A DNA stretch of 53,988 bases from Nocardia vermiculata NBRC 100427 (GTDB taxonomy: Bacteria; Actinomycetota; Actinomycetes; Mycobacteriales; Mycobacteriaceae). Numbering within the stretch: position 1 is the stretch's first letter; each line of letters opens with the position of its first letter. Positions 23,799-32,495 of this stretch are shown here, piece by piece. The stretch spans positions 1 to 53,988 of the forward strand of contig NZ_BDCA01000041.1 in NCBI RefSeq assembly GCF_001613265.1, given 5' to 3'. The notes below the pieces were generated by a model. The model ran no database searches, had not been told where the DNA came from, and worked only from the letters and a program-made list of their open reading frames with translations. The position numbers and the translations under genes were made by a program.

Positions 23799-26585
23799 TC
23801 ACCCGGAATTGCGCAATGCGGTGGCGAGGCCGTTCATGGTGAGCAGGATCCCGCGTTCCACCAGTTCCGAATCGTCGCCCGCTCGTCGCCTGCGCAACAG
23901 TTGCACCTGCATCTGGTTGAGCGGTTCCAGATACGGGAAGCGGTTGCGGATGGATTCGGCCAGCGCCGGATTGTCGGCGAGCAACCGGTCGCTCCCGGTG
24001 ATCGCCGCATGCACCTCGAGGGTGCGATCGAACTCCGCGCGGATCATGCCGAAAATGGTCGTGCGCACGGACTCGTCCTCGACCAGTTCCGCATAGCCGG
24101 CGGCGATCTCCATATCCGCCTTCGCCATCACCTGCGCCAGATTCGACATCACGGTCCGGAAGAACGGCCAGCGCCGATACAGCTCGCGCAGCGTGTCCCA
24201 GCGCGCCGGATCCGTTCCCGCCCATTCCTGGACGGCGCTGCCGGTGCCGTACCAGCCCGGAAGCATGACACGTGACTGACTCCACGACATCACCCACGGG
24301 ATCGCTCGCAGGTCCGATACCGAGGTCGTCTGCTTCCGCGAGGCCGGCCGACTGCCCAGATTCAGGTCGGCGACCTCCGCGATGGGTGTGGAGGCACGGA
24401 AGTAGTCGACGAATCCCGGGGTTTCGTGCACCAACCGCGCGTACGCCCGCTGTGCTGCCTCCGACAGCTCCTCGAACACCTCGTAGGCGGCCTCGGCGTC
24501 CGAACCCAGACCCTCGACGTCCAGCAGTGACGACTCCAGCGTGCCCGCCACCAAGGACTCCAGATTGCGGTGCGCGGAACCGGATTCGGCATACTTCGTG
24601 GAGATCACCTCGCCCTGCTCGGTCAGGCGCAGTGCACCACGGACCGCACCGGCCGGCTGGGCCAGGATCGCGTCGTAGCTGCGTCCACCGCCGCGTCCCA
24701 CCGTGCCACCGCGTCCGTGGAACAGTCGCAGCCGGATACCCGTGTGCCGGGCGGTCTCGACCAGGTCCAGTTCCGCGCGATACAACGCCCAATTCGCCGC
24801 CAGATAGCCGCCGTCCTTGTTCGAATCCGAATAGCCGAGCATCACCTCCTGCGCCATCGAGCGGGCCGCAACCAGCCGCTGGTAGACCGGAACTTCCAGT
24901 GCCGCAGCGAGAGTGGCCGCCCCGCCGCGCAGATCGTCGATCGTTTCGAACAGCGGCACCACTCCGACCGGGCACCGGGGCTCGGTGTTCGCGTCACCCG
25001 GCTCGAGAATTCCCACCTCCTTCAGCAGCAGTGCCGCCTCGAGCATGTCGCTGACCGAGGTACACATGCTGATGATGTAGTTCGGTACGGTCCCGGGACC
25101 GAACGTGTCCAGCGCTGTCCGCGCGGCGCGCAGCACCCCCAGCTCCTTCGCCGCGAGCTCGCTCAGTCGGGCGTTCGGGCCGCAGAGCGGGCGCCGGGTG
25201 CTCAGCTCGCGCGCGAGCAACTCGACTCGGTCCGCCTCGGGCAGGGTCGAGTAGTCCGGGTGCACACCCGCCCACGCGAGCAACTCGGCCACCACCTCCT
25301 CGTGCACCTCCGAGTTCTGCCGCATGTCGAGCCCCTGCAGATGGAAACCGAAAGTCTCCACGGCACCACGCAATGCTGCCAGGCGATCATCGGCGAGCAG
25401 GCCGTCGCCGGAGTTGCGCAGCGAGGTGTCGACCGTGTTCAGGTCGTCGAGCAACTCCACCGCCCCGGCATAGGCAGCGGCATCACGGACCCGTGCCCCG
25501 GGAAGTTCCGCAACCGCCGCCGTATCGGCGGCCGGACCGATCGCGGCGCGCGCAGTTGCGGCCAACCGCAGCCGGATCCCGCGCAGCGCACGCCGATACG
25601 GTTCGTCGGAACGCTGGGCGGACTCGTCCCCCGCGGCGTCGGCCAGGCGCGCGAGTTCCGGAGTGATCTCGACCAGCCGGGCAGACTGCGACAACGACTT
25701 CTCCAGGGCGACAAGCTCGTTCAGGTAGTGCCCGAATATCACCTCGGCGGCGCGCCGAGTGGCGCGTTCGACCACATCCGCGGTGACATTCGGATTTCCG
25801 TCGCGGTCGCCGCCGATCCACGACCCCGGACGCAGGATCGGGCGGGCGAGCAGATCGTGACCGGGCCACCGAGCCCGCAACGCGGAGCGCACCTCGGCGT
25901 TGATCCGTGGGATGACCTCGAGCAGGGTCAGGTCGTAGTAGCGCAACCCGACCTCGATCTCGTCGGAGATCCGCAACCGGGCCAGCCTGATCAACGCGGT
26001 GCGCCACAGCGTGAGAATCTGGCGGCGGATATCGCGATCGATCTCCGCGCCTTCGGCTTCCTCGGCACCATAACGAGCTCGGCGACGCATCAATTCGGTA
26101 ATGCGAGCCTGAACGTCGAAGACGGTACGGCGCCGGGTTTCGGTGGGATGCGCGGTGATCACCGGCGACACCAGTGCATCGCCGAGCACTCGCGCCGCGG
26201 TCGCACCGTCGATCCGTGCGGCGTCGAAGGCTGCGTAGGTCGCGGCCAGGCTCGATTCCTGCGGTGGTTCGCCCGCAGCCACGTGCACTGCACGCCGGCG
26301 GTCGCGTTGCAGATCCTCGGCGAGGTTGGCCAGCAACAGGAAGTGGCTGAACGCCCGGATCAGTGGAATCGCCGATCTCGGATCGGCGTCGCGCAGCATC
26401 TCCGCGACAGCGCTGCGTTCGACCTCCGAACGCCGCACCCGGAACGCCTCGACCCGAACCCGTTCGATGAGGTCGAACAGCTCGGGTCCTTCGTGGTCGC
26501 GGATGGTTTCGCCCAGGATCGCGCCGAGAAACCGGATATCGTCCCGCAGGGGCGCCGTAGCGCTCTCGATCTGATCTTCGCGCAT
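23799..26585 (-). CDS. ppc: phosphoenolpyruvate carboxylase
   Basis: Adds bicarbonate to PEP to give oxaloacetate, the main anaplerotic step. At 928 residues it is full length. Signatures: the catalytic His in VITAHPTETRRRT, GSWIGGDRDGNPNVT, SDSNKDGGYLAANW, the glycine loop LFHGRGGTVGRGGG, and a C-terminus ending in NGLATALRNSG (the family's conserved last residues). ATG 26585 gives MREDQIESATAPLRDDIRF, the normal N-terminus. It lies 30 bp after the GNAT/ACS gene on the same strand, so the three genes acuC, pat and ppc may form one operon. Confidence 0.97.
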   Translation of the reverse strand: MREDQIESATAPLRDDIRFLGAILGETIRDHEGPELFDLIERVRVEAFRVRRSEVERSAVAEMLRDADPRSAIPLIRAFSHFLLLANLAEDLQRDRRRAVHVAAGEPPQESSLAATYAAFDAARIDGATAARVLGDALVSPVITAHPTETRRRTVFDVQARITELMRRRARYGAEEAEGAEIDRDIRRQILTLWRTALIRLARLRISDEIEVGLRYYDLTLLEVIPRINAEVRSALRARWPGHDLLARPILRPGSWIGGDRDGNPNVTADVVERATRRAAEVIFGHYLNELVALEKSLSQSARLVEITPELARLADAAGDESAQRSDEPYRRALRGIRLRLAATARAAIGPAADTAAVAELPGARVRDAAAYAGAVELLDDLNTVDTSLRNSGDGLLADDRLAALRGAVETFGFHLQGLDMRQNSEVHEEVVAELLAWAGVHPDYSTLPEADRVELLARELSTRRPLCGPNARLSELAAKELGVLRAARTALDTFGPGTVPNYIISMCTSVSDMLEAALLLKEVGILEPGDANTEPRCPVGVVPLFETIDDLRGGAATLAAALEVPVYQRLVAARSMAQEVMLGYSDSNKDGGYLAANWALYRAELDLVETARHTGIRLRLFHGRGGTVGRGGGRSYDAILAQPAGAVRGALRLTEQGEVISTKYAESGSAHRNLESLVAGTLESSLLDVEGLGSDAEAAYEVFEELSEAAQRAYARLVHETPGFVDYFRASTPIAEVADLNLGSRPASRKQTTSVSDLRAIPWVMSWSQSRVMLPGWYGTGSAVQEWAGTDPARWDTLRELYRRWPFFRTVMSNLAQVMAKADMEIAAGYAELVEDESVRTTIFGMIRAEFDRTLEVHAAITGSDRLLADNPALAESIRNRFPYLEPLNQMQVQLLRRRRAGDDSELVERGILLTMNGLATALRNSG

Positions 26586-26615
26586 ACGGCCAGTATCGCA
26601 GCCGAGGCGCCTCCC

Positions 26616-29312
26616 TCAGCCCAGCCGCCGCGGCCCGATGTCGTATCGGCTCGGCTCCGGCCCGATACGGACCCGCGCGTACAGGATCGCTGCGCTACCG
26701 GCAGAGGCCAGGACCGGCTCCACGGCCAGTTCACGTACCTCGGGCAGGTCGTCGCACAGCGCGGAAATCCGCTGCGCCAGCGCGGCCAACGCGGGTTTGT
26801 CCGCCGGTTCGCCGATGGTGCGTCCGGATCCGTCACGACCGTCGAGCAGCGGGGCGGCGCGCGGAGCCTCGATCAGCTCGACAGCTTCGGTCTCCGACAA
26901 CGGCAGTGCCCGGTAGGCGCGATCGCCGAGCAGATCCAGGATGGTGCCCGACAATCCGAAGCCGATCACCGAGCCGAACGACGGATCGTCCTGCACCCGC
27001 AGGACGCACCCCACCCCCTTGGTCGCCATCTGCTGAATGTGCACGACATCGTTGCCGCTGAGTTCCGCCAGTTCGGTATAGGCACGCCGGACCGCCGTAT
27101 CGCGCCACAGATCGAGCCGGACGCCACTGAAATCGGGGCGGCTGCGCCACATCTCACCGGTCGCCTTGGCCGCGACGGGATAGCCGAGCTCCGCCGCCGC
27201 GGCGGCGGCCGACTCCGCGTCGCGTGCCTCCCGGAACTCCACCACCCGGATCCCGTAGCAGGCCAGCAGTTCCACCGCCTCGAGATCGCCCAGCCACTGC
27301 CCTCCGGGACGACGTGCGGTCCACCGCTCCACCAGCTCCCGGGCCCGTCCGACGTCGAGGTCCGCCGGCCGCACCACCTTCGAAGCCGGTCGCGTGCGCC
27401 ACGCCGCGTAGCGACGGACCCGGGCCAGCGCTCGCGCGGCCCGTTCCGGATCGGGATACGACGGAATCGATCCGCGCTCGACCACCCCGCCCGCACCGCG
27501 CACGGCCAGCAGATTCGGCATGCCGTGGTCGGCGACGAAGGTGGTGAGCACGGGTTTGCGCGCATCCTGGACGCCGGCTCGAATCGCCTCGGCGAAGGCC
27601 ACCACCCCGGTCGGCACCGGCGGTGCGAATATGACGATCACGGCATCGACCTCGTCGGATTCCATCGCGGCCGCCACGGCGTCGCAGTAGTCGCCGGGTT
27701 CGGCCTGTGGGCCCAGGTCGGTCGGCGCACCGACCTCGAGGCCCTCACCGCGGGCCGCGTCCACCGCCAGCCACTCGAGCGCGGCACTGTTTCCGATCAC
27801 CGCGAGCCGCGGGCCCTCGGGCAGCGGCTGGTAGGCGAGCAGCATCGCACAGTCGAACAGTTCGGCGATCGTATCGACCTGCACGATTCCGGCCTGTGCG
27901 AACAGGTCCCGCTCCAATGAGCGTTCCAGGCCCGTGGCCGGGGTGTTGGCAGCGTTGCGGCCACTACTGACCGCCACCACGGGTTTGGTGCGGGCGACCC
28001 GCCGGGCGATCCGGGAGAACTTACGCGGGTTACCGAAGGTCTCCAGATACAACAGGACCACATCGGTATCGGGATCGGTATCCCAGTACTGCAGCAGATC
28101 ATTGCCCGAGACGTCGGCGCGGTTACCCGCCGAAACAAACGTCGACAACCCCAGTTTCCGCGCCGCGGCCTCACCGAGGATGGCCGCGCCGAGTGGACCG
28201 GACTGGCAGAAGAAGCCGATCCGACCACGCCCGGGCAGCACCGGCGCCAAGGTCGCATTCAGCGAGATCGCGGGATCGGAATTGGCGATACCGAGCGCGC
28301 TGGGGCCGACCACCCGCATGCCGTGCCGGCGTGCGGCGTCGACCAGATCACGTTCGGCCCGGAACCCGGCAGGCCCGGTTTCGGAGAAGCCGGCCGTGAG
28401 CACCACCAGCCCCTTGACGCCCTTGGCCATACAGTCGTCGAGGACGGATTTGATCTCCTCCGCGGGCACCGCGAGCACCGCCAGATCGAGCTCGCCGGGA
28501 ATGTCGTGCACCGTCGGATAGGCGTGTACCCCGCGCACCGAGGACCGGTTCGGGTTCACCGGATACACCGGGCCCTGAAACACCCCGGACAGCAGATTGG
28601 CCAGCACCGCACCGCCGACCCGTCCGGCGGCCGGGGTAGCGCCGATGACGGCAATCGAGCGCGGCGCCAGCAGATTGCCGACGCTGCGCGCCTCCGAGGC
28701 CCGCTCCCGCGAATCACGCACCGACAGCAGCGCCTCGGTCGGGTCGATGGCGAACTCCAGATGCAGTACCGATCCGTCCCGGCTGCGCTGCACCTGATAG
28801 CCGGCCTCACGAAATACCGTCACCATGGTGTAGTTCTCGGCCAGGACCTCCGCGGCGAAGGTCTCGATATCGTGCTCCGCGGCGGCACCTGCCAGATGCT
28901 CCAGCAGAATCGACCCGAGCCCGCGGCCCTGATGTTCGTCGGCGACCACGAAGGCCACCTCCGCCGTACGCGGTCCCTCCCGGTCCGGGAGCAGCTCGTA
29001 GCGGCCGACCGCGATGATCACCGCCCCCAGCTCGACCACCAGACCCACCCGATTGTGGTAGTCGACGTGCGTGGTGCGGTACAGATCCTTCGGCGTCATC
29101 CGCGGGTAGGGGCCGAAATATCGCAGGTAGCGGGTCCGATCCGAGAGCGCGGCATGAAATTGCTGCAACGGTTCCGCGTCGTCCGGGGTGATCGGCCGGA
29201 GCCGGACCACGCCGCCGTCGGCCGCGAGCACATCGGCGAACCAGTGTTGCGGCGGTGGCGGCGGCTGCGCCGGTGTGCTGTCGTCCGGCGCGGGCACGGA
29301 TGATTCAGTCAC
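26616..29312 (-). CDS. GNAT acetyltransferase fused to NDP-forming acyl-CoA synthetase-like domain (Pat type)
   Basis: 898 residues. A Pro-rich N-terminus is followed by a GNAT domain (about 35-190) with the acetyl-CoA loop QGRGLG at 128-133. Then come the CoA-binding domain (about 215-310), the succinyl-CoA-ligase-like domain with CQSGPLGAAI at about 369-378, and an ATP-grasp end. This is the N-terminal-GNAT layout of actinobacterial protein lysine acetyltransferases, opposite to E. coli PatZ. The stretch that carries the phosphohistidine in true ADP-forming synthetases (SHTGSLAG) reads NTPATGLERS at 456-465, with no His, so this part is probably regulatory. GTG 29312 overlaps the acuC stop by 8 bp. 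Confidence 0.87.
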   Translation of the reverse strand: MTESSVPAPDDSTPAQPPPPPQHWFADVLAADGGVVRLRPITPDDAEPLQQFHAALSDRTRYLRYFGPYPRMTPKDLYRTTHVDYHNRVGLVVELGAVIIAVGRYELLPDREGPRTAEVAFVVADEHQGRGLGSILLEHLAGAAAEHDIETFAAEVLAENYTMVTVFREAGYQVQRSRDGSVLHLEFAIDPTEALLSVRDSRERASEARSVGNLLAPRSIAVIGATPAAGRVGGAVLANLLSGVFQGPVYPVNPNRSSVRGVHAYPTVHDIPGELDLAVLAVPAEEIKSVLDDCMAKGVKGLVVLTAGFSETGPAGFRAERDLVDAARRHGMRVVGPSALGIANSDPAISLNATLAPVLPGRGRIGFFCQSGPLGAAILGEAAARKLGLSTFVSAGNRADVSGNDLLQYWDTDPDTDVVLLYLETFGNPRKFSRIARRVARTKPVVAVSSGRNAANTPATGLERSLERDLFAQAGIVQVDTIAELFDCAMLLAYQPLPEGPRLAVIGNSAALEWLAVDAARGEGLEVGAPTDLGPQAEPGDYCDAVAAAMESDEVDAVIVIFAPPVPTGVVAFAEAIRAGVQDARKPVLTTFVADHGMPNLLAVRGAGGVVERGSIPSYPDPERAARALARVRRYAAWRTRPASKVVRPADLDVGRARELVERWTARRPGGQWLGDLEAVELLACYGIRVVEFREARDAESAAAAAAELGYPVAAKATGEMWRSRPDFSGVRLDLWRDTAVRRAYTELAELSGNDVVHIQQMATKGVGCVLRVQDDPSFGSVIGFGLSGTILDLLGDRAYRALPLSETEAVELIEAPRAAPLLDGRDGSGRTIGEPADKPALAALAQRISALCDDLPEVRELAVEPVLASAGSAAILYARVRIGPEPSRYDIGPRRLG

Positions 29313-30537
29313 GAGGGTCCTCCGGGTCCAGACCCAGCAACCCGAACGTCGCACGCCGGGTTGCGAGCACCGCGGTGTCGATCGCGCGCTGAGCGCGGTC
29401 GGTATGGGCGTCTCCGGTGTCGAGGACGCCTCCCGGGCCGTCCCACGGGACGAAATCGGTATCGCCACCGTCTCCCATGGTGGCCGGCACCGGGACCGTC
29501 GGTGCGTAGGCGCCCACCAGGTCGCGCCATTCGGCGGAGGTCGACGTCGCGGGAGCGATCTCGCGGTCCAATGCGATCGCCAGCAGATGGGTCCACGCCC
29601 GCGGCACCACCCGGACCAGCCCGTATCCACCGCCACCGACCGCCAGCCAGCGCCCCTCGGCATAACGATCCGCGAGTTCGCGCATGGCCCGGAATGCCGC
29701 GCGCTGACCGTCGACGGTGAGTTCCAGGTCGGCGAGTGGGTCCTCCCGATGGCTGTCGACCCCGCATTGGCTGACCACGATCTGCGGCCGAAACGCGGCC
29801 AGGGCACCGGGAACGACCGCATGGAACCCACGCAGCCACTGGGCATCCCGGGTGCCTGGCAGGACCGGCAGATTGATGGCGGTCCCCTCGCCGGGCCCGG
29901 CGCCGATCTCCTCCGACCAGCCCGTATTGGGCCACAACGTCGCCGGGTGCTGATGCACCGACACCGTGAGCACCCGGGGGTCCCCGTAGAAGGCGCGTTG
30001 CACCCCGTCGCCGTGATGCACATCGACATCCACGTAGGCGATGCGATCGAAACCGTTGTCCAGCAGCCATGAAATGGCCACCGCCACATCGTTGTACACA
30101 CAGAATCCGGAGGCCGCATCCGGCATGGCGTGGTGCATACCGCCGCCGATGCTCACCGCCCTGCGGGTTCGACCGGCCGCGATTTCCGCGGCCGCGGCGA
30201 GGGTCCCGCCGACGATCACCGATGCCGCCTCGTGCATATGCGGAAACACCGGGTTGTCCATCGAACCGAGACCGTGCGGTGGCGCGGTGAGCGGCGCCGT
30301 CCCCGCGGGGGCGGGTTCGGCGTAGCGGACCGCCTCGATATACGCGGCGGTGTGGATTCGGAGGAGGTCACCGGCGCCGGCCGGTGTCGCCGCCAGGGTT
30401 TCGATACCGTCGAGCACCCCGAGACCACGCGCCAGCGCCATCGTGAACCGGAGCCGAGCCGGCTTCATCGGGTGTTCCGGAGTCCAGGTGTAGTCCAGGA
30501 ACCGGTCGCTCCACACCACAGCGGCGTCGTCTGCCAT
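29305..30537 (-). CDS. acuC: AcuC-type protein deacetylase (HDAC family)
   Basis: 410 residues, a zinc-dependent class I/II-type deacetylase. Active-site features: the His pair in GGGMHHAMP (135-136), SGFCVYNDVA, the Asp/His zinc ligands in YVDVDVHHGDG (172 and 174), the second Asp in SQCGVDSHREDPLA, and the GGGGYGL loop near the substrate Tyr. AcuC enzymes reactivate acetyl-CoA synthetase by removing acetyl-lysine. It overlaps by 8 bp the gene for an acetyltransferase that should add such marks, so the writer and eraser are translated together. ATG 30537 was chosen; GTG 30546 is an alternative. Confidence 0.92.
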   Translation of the reverse strand: MADDAAVVWSDRFLDYTWTPEHPMKPARLRFTMALARGLGVLDGIETLAATPAGAGDLLRIHTAAYIEAVRYAEPAPAGTAPLTAPPHGLGSMDNPVFPHMHEAASVIVGGTLAAAAEIAAGRTRRAVSIGGGMHHAMPDAASGFCVYNDVAVAISWLLDNGFDRIAYVDVDVHHGDGVQRAFYGDPRVLTVSVHQHPATLWPNTGWSEEIGAGPGEGTAINLPVLPGTRDAQWLRGFHAVVPGALAAFRPQIVVSQCGVDSHREDPLADLELTVDGQRAAFRAMRELADRYAEGRWLAVGGGGYGLVRVVPRAWTHLLAIALDREIAPATSTSAEWRDLVGAYAPTVPVPATMGDGGDTDFVPWDGPGGVLDTGDAHTDRAQRAIDTAVLATRRATFGLLGLDPEDPRD

Positions 30538-30801
30538 ACCCGTCACGCTAGCCCACGGCCGCCTATCGCCGTGGTGTTGCTCGCACCCGTCCCGGACACG
30601 GGAAGCAGAACGCCCGCGGCGTGGTTGACATGCAGTAGAAATGCACCACGACACCGAACGCGCCTGCCGCCGGCGCGCGAACGGTCTTGCGTGCGCGTTC
30701 CGCTCGGCTACAGGCGAGCTTCGTCCGCACCGGGCGAAATATGCTGACGCCGAATGTGGAGCCGAGCGTAGGTAGAATTCGTGCCGACGAAGGGGTAACA
30801 G
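30538..30801. promoter_or_regulatory. divergent control region, acuC / ideR
   Basis: No gene is visible in these 264 bp. Near ideR, TAGAAT at 30773-30778 is a good -10 with the GTG start 24 bp further on and AAGGGG as ribosome site. A TTGACA at 30625-30630 matches a -35 but has no -10 at the right distance. No iron box (TTAGGTTAG type) is seen, consistent with constitutive ideR. Confidence 0.45.
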
Positions 30802-31488
30802 GTGAAGGATCTGGTCGACACCACGGAGATGTATCTCCGTACCATCTACGACCTCGAGGAGGAGGGCGTGGTTCCGCTGCGGGCGCGTATCGCCGAACGC
30901 CTCGAGCAGAGCGGCCCGACGGTGAGTCAGACGGTCGCGCGGATGGAGCGCGACGGTCTGCTGCTGGTTGCCGGTGACCGGCACCTCGAACTCACCGACA
31001 AGGGACGCGCCATGGCCGTGGCCGTGATGCGTAAGCATCGCTTGGCCGAACGGTTGCTGGTCGATGTGATCGGGCTCGACTGGCAGAACGTGCATGCCGA
31101 AGCCTGCCGGTGGGAGCATGTGATGAGCGAGGAGGTCGAGCTCCGGTTGCTCGACGTACTCAACAATCCCACCACCTCCCCCTACGGCAACCCGATCCCG
31201 GGCTTGGACGAACTCGGCGTCAACTCTTCCCAGGCCGGTGACGAGACGTTGGTCCGGCTCTGTGATCTGCCGATCGGACAGGTGTCCGCCGTGGTGGTCC
31301 GCAGGTTGTCCGAGCACATCCAATCCGATCCCGATATCATCGGCCGGCTGCGTGAAGCGGGTGTCGTGCCGGATGCGCGTGTGACGGTGGAGACCAAGCC
31401 CGGTGCGGTGATCATTTCGGTACCCGGCCACGAAGGCTACGAACTGTCCGACGAATTGGCCCACGCGGTCCAGGTGAGGTTGGCCTGA
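30802..31488 (+). CDS. ideR: iron-dependent repressor IdeR (DtxR family)
   Basis: 228 residues, the master iron regulator that, with Fe2+, represses siderophore genes and activates storage genes. The N-terminal winged helix (RARIAERLEQSGPTVSQTV) is followed by the metal and dimer domain and a C-terminal SH3-like domain. Metal ligands match the IdeR numbering: M10, C102, E105, H106 in one site and H79, E83, H98 in the other. GTG 30802 is the normal start (MKDLVDTTEMYLRTIYDLEE). galE follows after 3 bp, as in corynebacteria where dtxR and galE are linked. Confidence 0.97.
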   Translation: MKDLVDTTEMYLRTIYDLEEEGVVPLRARIAERLEQSGPTVSQTVARMERDGLLLVAGDRHLELTDKGRAMAVAVMRKHRLAERLLVDVIGLDWQNVHAEACRWEHVMSEEVELRLLDVLNNPTTSPYGNPIPGLDELGVNSSQAGDETLVRLCDLPIGQVSAVVVRRLSEHIQSDPDIIGRLREAGVVPDARVTVETKPGAVIISVPGHEGYELSDELAHAVQVRLA

Positions 31489-31491
31489 CAG

Positions 31492-32472
31492 ATGAAACTC
31501 CTGGTAACCGGCGGCGCCGGCTATGTCGGCGGCGTATGCGCGCAAGTGCTGATCGACGACGGTCACGAGGTGGTGGTCGTCGACGATCTGTCCACCGGGA
31601 ACGCCGACGGCGTCCCCGCGGCAGCGACATTCGTCGAAGGCGATATCGCGACCACCGGAGTGAAGCTGATCGAATCCGAATCTTTCGACGGTGTACTGCA
31701 TTTCGCGGCACAGTCGCTGGTCGGCGAGTCGGTGCAGCAGCCGGAGAAGTACTGGCAGGGCAATGTCGTCAAGACACTGGCACTGCTGGAGGCCATCCGC
31801 ACCGCCGGCACCTCGCGGCTGGTGTTCTCCTCCACCGCCGCCGTCTACGGTGAGCCCGAGCAGGTCCCGATCCTGGAGACGGCACCGCCCCGGCCCACCA
31901 ACCCCTACGGCGCATCGAAACTGGCCATCGATCACGCCATCACCTCCTACGCCGTCGCACACGGCCTGGGTGCGACCAGTCTGCGGTACTTCAACGTGGC
32001 CGGGGCCTACCGCGGCCTGGGTGAGAACCGGGTCGTGGAAACCCATCTGATCCCCCTGGTCCTGCAAACCGCTCTCGGACATCGGGATTCGATTTCGGTC
32101 TTCGGCACCGACTACCCGACCGCCGACGGCACCGCGGTCCGCGACTACATCCACATCCGCGATCTCGCCCGTGCCCATGTCCTGGCTCTGGCCCAGTCGC
32201 AGCCCGGGGAGCATCGCATCTTCAACCTGGGCAGCGGAACGGGTTTCTCGGTACGCGAGGTGATCTCGGCGTGTGAGCGGGTTGTCGGCCGGCCGATCCC
32301 AGCAGTGGAAGCGCCGCGCCGGGCGGGCGACCCCGCGGTACTGATCGCGTCCAGCGCGAAGGCCGCCGAGATATTGGAATGGCAGCCCGAGCACAACGAT
32401 CTCGACGAGATCGTCTCCGACGCCTGGAATTTCCTTACTTCGCTCGGCGACCGCGCACACAGCGCGCGCTGA
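31492..32472 (+). CDS. galE: UDP-glucose 4-epimerase
   Basis: Interconverts UDP-glucose and UDP-galactose, the precursor for cell-wall arabinogalactan. It is an extended SDR of 326 residues. Features: NAD loop VTGGAGYVGG at the start, the DDLSTGN segment, VFSSTAAVYG with the catalytic Ser/Thr, and Tyr-x3-Lys in NPYGASKLAID, then YFNVAGAYRGLG. ATG 31492 lies 3 bp after the ideR stop, so both are on one transcript. It converges on the DUF4192 gene. Confidence 0.95.
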   Translation: MKLLVTGGAGYVGGVCAQVLIDDGHEVVVVDDLSTGNADGVPAAATFVEGDIATTGVKLIESESFDGVLHFAAQSLVGESVQQPEKYWQGNVVKTLALLEAIRTAGTSRLVFSSTAAVYGEPEQVPILETAPPRPTNPYGASKLAIDHAITSYAVAHGLGATSLRYFNVAGAYRGLGENRVVETHLIPLVLQTALGHRDSISVFGTDYPTADGTAVRDYIHIRDLARAHVLALAQSQPGEHRIFNLGSGTGFSVREVISACERVVGRPIPAVEAPRRAGDPAVLIASSAKAAEILEWQPEHNDLDEIVSDAWNFLTSLGDRAHSAR

Positions 32473-32495
32473 ACTCCGCGGCCGGAGCGGCGCCT

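Noticed and set aside
24570..27920. 1,116-codon open frame antisense to ppc and the GNAT/synthetase gene
   Set aside because: A by-product of high GC: the opposite strand carries two full-length conserved proteins, and the antisense translation is Arg/Gln/His-rich with no domain.
30625..30630. Perfect TTGACA -35 box before ideR
   Set aside because: No -10 hexamer 16-19 nt further on in either reading; chance match likely.
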